DNA of 64,000 nt from the NCBI GenBank assembly GCA_018623195.1, contig JAAZVY010000002.1:1-64000 (forward strand), in the 5' to 3' direction. Below the pieces are notes generated by a model that was given only the letters and a program-made list of their open reading frames with translations, had not been told where the DNA came from and searched no databases. The first letter of the stretch is position 1, and the number at the start of each line of letters is the position of its first letter. The DNA is from Flavobacteriaceae bacterium (lineage in GTDB: Bacteria > Bacteroidota > Bacteroidia > Flavobacteriales > Flavobacteriaceae). This document shows, one piece after another, positions 61,834 to 64,000 of this stretch. Both the position numbers and the translations under genes were made by a program.

Positions 61834-62219
61834 TCTCGGTTAAACAACGATCTTTTTTCGATTGTGGAATAGCTTGCTTAAAAAGCCTATTTCTATACCA
61901 TGGTTGTTTTTTCAGCCTTCCGAGACGACAAAAACGCTTTCGGGGGTATAGTCTTTATGAGCTTTTTAAGTTAGCTGACCAGCAAGGGATGCAAGCGTTT
62001 GTTTATCGATCCTCATCATTTGACGTAGACTGTATTCCTTGTCTGGTTCAATTAAGCTACATGGGGGTCGGACACTACGTTGTTGTATATGGTTACACTG
62101 CGAATAAAATACAGATCATGGACCCATCGGTGGGTCGTATTTATTGGTTGCCTGAAACGAAATTTCAGCGATTGTGGTCGGGATTTTTCTTAGTTCTATC
62201 AGAGAAAAAACCTCTGTAA
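61815..62219 (+). CDS. Stand-alone C39 (bacteriocin-processing) peptidase domain protein
   Basis: SVKQRSFFDCGIACLKSLFLYHG (oxyanion Q11, catalytic C17), GVGHYVVVYG (H87), IMDPSVG (D103). ATG 61815 chosen (MGSYPLISVKQR). Confidence 0.88.
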   Translation: MGSYPLISVKQRSFFDCGIACLKSLFLYHGCFFSLPRRQKRFRGYSLYELFKLADQQGMQAFVYRSSSFDVDCIPCLVQLSYMGVGHYVVVYGYTANKIQIMDPSVGRIYWLPETKFQRLWSGFFLVLSEKKPL

Positions 62220-62319
62220 AATCTGTTTTATTGAAATTTTAACGTTTGTGGACAACATAAGCTGTAACAAAGCAGTTTCTTTGTCGTCTAAAGGGGTATA
62301 AACGTAGCTACTCGTATCG

Positions 62320-63021
62320 ATGATAGAAATTAAAGACTTGCATAAGTCATATCAAATGGGCAGTAATTCACTGCATGTCTTAAAAGGAATCAACTTTTCT
62401 GTAGAACAAGGTGAATTAGTGGCAATTATGGGTTCTTCGGGTTCTGGTAAATCGACTTTACTGAACATCTTAGGAATGTTAGATGAAGCTGATTCAGGTT
62501 CTTATACCTTAGATTCTGTACCTATTGTAGACCTTAATGAGACCAAGGCAGCTGAATATCGAAATAAGTTTCTTGGATTTATTTTTCAGTCTTTTAACTT
62601 GATCAACTACAAATCAGCCGTTGAAAATGTTGCTCTTCCATTGTATTATCAAGGTAAATCTAGAAAGGAGCGAAATGCTACAGCACTAGAATATCTTGAT
62701 CGAGTCGGTCTAAAACCCTGGGCAGACCATTTGCCCAGTGAGCTATCAGGAGGTCAAAAGCAGCGTGTAGCTATTGCCCGTGCAATGGCTGCAGACCCTA
62801 AAGTTCTCTTAGCTGATGAGCCCACCGGAGCTTTAGATAGCAAAACTTCTTATGAGGTGATGGACCTCATTCAGAAAATTAATGATGAGGGTAATACCAT
62901 ACTCGTGGTAACTCATGAGGAGGATATCGCTCATATGTGCAAACGAATCGTCTACTTGAAAGACGGCGTGATTGTTGAAGATAAAAAAGTAGACCAAGTA
63001 CGCGCCTCTCAATATGTTTAG
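62320..63021 (+). CDS. MacB-type ABC transporter ATP-binding protein
   Basis: Walker [16 protein letters not shown], signature [14 protein letters not shown], Walker [13 protein letters not shown]. Confidence 0.95.
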   Translation: MIEIKDLHKSYQMGSNSLHVLKGINFSVEQGELVAIMGSSGSGKSTLLNILGMLDEADSGSYTLDSVPIVDLNETKAAEYRNKFLGFIFQSFNLINYKSAVENVALPLYYQGKSRKERNATALEYLDRVGLKPWADHLPSELSGGQKQRVAIARAMAADPKVLLADEPTGALDSKTSYEVMDLIQKINDEGNTILVVTHEEDIAHMCKRIVYLKDGVIVEDKKVDQVRASQYV

Positions 63022-64000
63022 TAGAGATACCTGGAAAGAGATTTTCGATACCATTCGAAAGAATAAGCTTAGAACCTTTTTGACAGGGTTCACAATGGCC
63101 TTAGGGATTTTTATTGTAGTCATCCTGGTAGGGTTTACCAATGGTTTGCAGAATACCTTTGAAAAATTCTTTGGGGATGATGCCACCAACACCCTGTTTG
63201 TATTTCCAGGAAGAACATCGATGCCCTACAAGGGATACACTTCAAATCGAAGAATTCAATTCGATAATTCAGACTTAAAAGATATCGAGGAAAATTTTGC
63301 AATGTTTCTCGATTATATTACTCCACGTATTACTCGTTCTAGTCTTGTAAGATATAAGGGAGAATCTAATAACTATACGAATAGAGCAGTGGCTCCAGCC
63401 CATCAATTCAGTGAGAAAACGATTATTATGAAAGGTCGTTTTTTAAATGAAAATGACATAAATATCAGAGCGAAGTATGCAGTGATTGGGCGTTTAGTTG
63501 CCAAGGATTTATTTAAAGAGGAAGATCCTATTGGGAAATACATCACTTTGGGCGACAGTGCATTTAAAGTTATTGGTGTGTTTCAAGACGATGGAGGGGA
63601 CAATGAAGAGCGCTTCATTTATATCCCTTATACTACGAGACAACTTATCGAAAAAGGGAATGATAAGATTGAACAGATCATCCTTGGGTTTAACCCTAGT
63701 ATAGGCTATGCTGGTGCTATGGCTCTTGAGAAAAATGTAACTAAACTTCTAAAGGAGAAGAAATTCATTGCAAGAGAAGATCGCAGCGGAATATTCATTC
63801 GAAATATTGCAGATGAACTCAAGCAGAATCAACAATTTGCTCAGGTATTAGGATTTATAGCATTGTTTTTTGCCATTGGTACTATTGTTGCAGGTATCAT
63901 TGGTGTAAGTAATATCATGATTTTTGTGGTAAAGGAGCGCACTAAAGAAATCGGAATTCGAAAAGCTTTAGGAGCGACACCTAGAGTCGTGATTAGTACC
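63014..64000 (+). CDS. MacB/FtsX-family ABC transporter permease (3' truncated by window edge)
   Basis: Frame open from ATG 63014 to the window end: [38 protein letters not shown] ... [24 protein letters not shown]. Overlaps ATPase stop by 8 nt. Confidence 0.93.
   Translation, partial: MFSRDTWKEIFDTIRKNKLRTFLTGFTMALGIFIVVILVGFTNGLQNTFEKFFGDDATNTLFVFPGRTSMPYKGYTSNRRIQFDNSDLKDIEENFAMFLDYITPRITRSSLVRYKGESNNYTNRAVAPAHQFSEKTIIMKGRFLNENDINIRAKYAVIGRLVAKDLFKEEDPIGKYITLGDSAFKVIGVFQDDGGDNEERFIYIPYTTRQLIEKGNDKIEQIILGFNPSIGYAGAMALEKNVTKLLKEKKFIAREDRSGIFIRNIADELKQNQQFAQVLGFIALFFAIGTIVAGIIGVSNIMIFVVKERTKEIGIRKALGATPRVVIST

Noticed and set aside
1-64000. CRISPR arrays, transposases, integrases, rRNA operons, prophage genes
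   Set aside because: None were recognised by reading; no regularly spaced repeats or mobile-element signatures were seen, though short degenerate remnants could be missed without a search.

Overview
The window is a Bacteroidota (Flavobacteriia-type) chromosomal segment. Support for this comes from TAnnTTTG -7 promoter elements, SprA of the type IX secretion/gliding system, an Alternative Complex III operon, and the gene order rplM-rpsI-rpsB-tsf-pyrH-frr. From left to right it contains:
- tatD (5'-truncated) and ansA
- an ExbB/ExbD/ExbD module
- rpoN, asnS and an RND/MMPL protein, then frr-pyrH-tsf-rpsB-rpsI-rplM and polA, all on the minus strand
- a metallophosphoesterase, a thioredoxin-like protein and a DUF2723 membrane protein (minus strand)
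- tRNA-Gln(UUG)-rimP-nusA-infB and a convergent SPOR-like protein
- actABCDEF-coxB-coxA
- ruvB, queG, a sodium:solute symporter, maeB, ruvA, sprA, gcvH, a VanZ-like protein and tonB
- a second cytochrome-oxidase block (ctaB, two subunit III genes, a subunit IV-like gene, a hypothetical gene, SCO1, DUF420, a CxxC protein)
The least ordinary part is about 58.2-64 kb. It is a compact accessory-looking locus with these elements: a small winged-HTH regulator preceded by a 24-bp near-perfect palindrome; an unannotated 49-aa peptide ORF behind a TAnnTTTG element; a signal-peptide-bearing unknown; an isoprenoid-synthase-like protein with two Asp-rich motifs; a PqqD-like/M50 (site-2-protease-type) membrane protease; a 47-aa peptide with a canonical double-glycine leader (LSIPEMKKVRGG); overlapping mini-ORFs; and a stand-alone C39 leader peptidase. 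A MacB-type ABC transporter follows and runs off the window. I propose this as a candidate undescribed peptide maturation/export system. No CRISPR array, rRNA, transposase or integrase was recognised.
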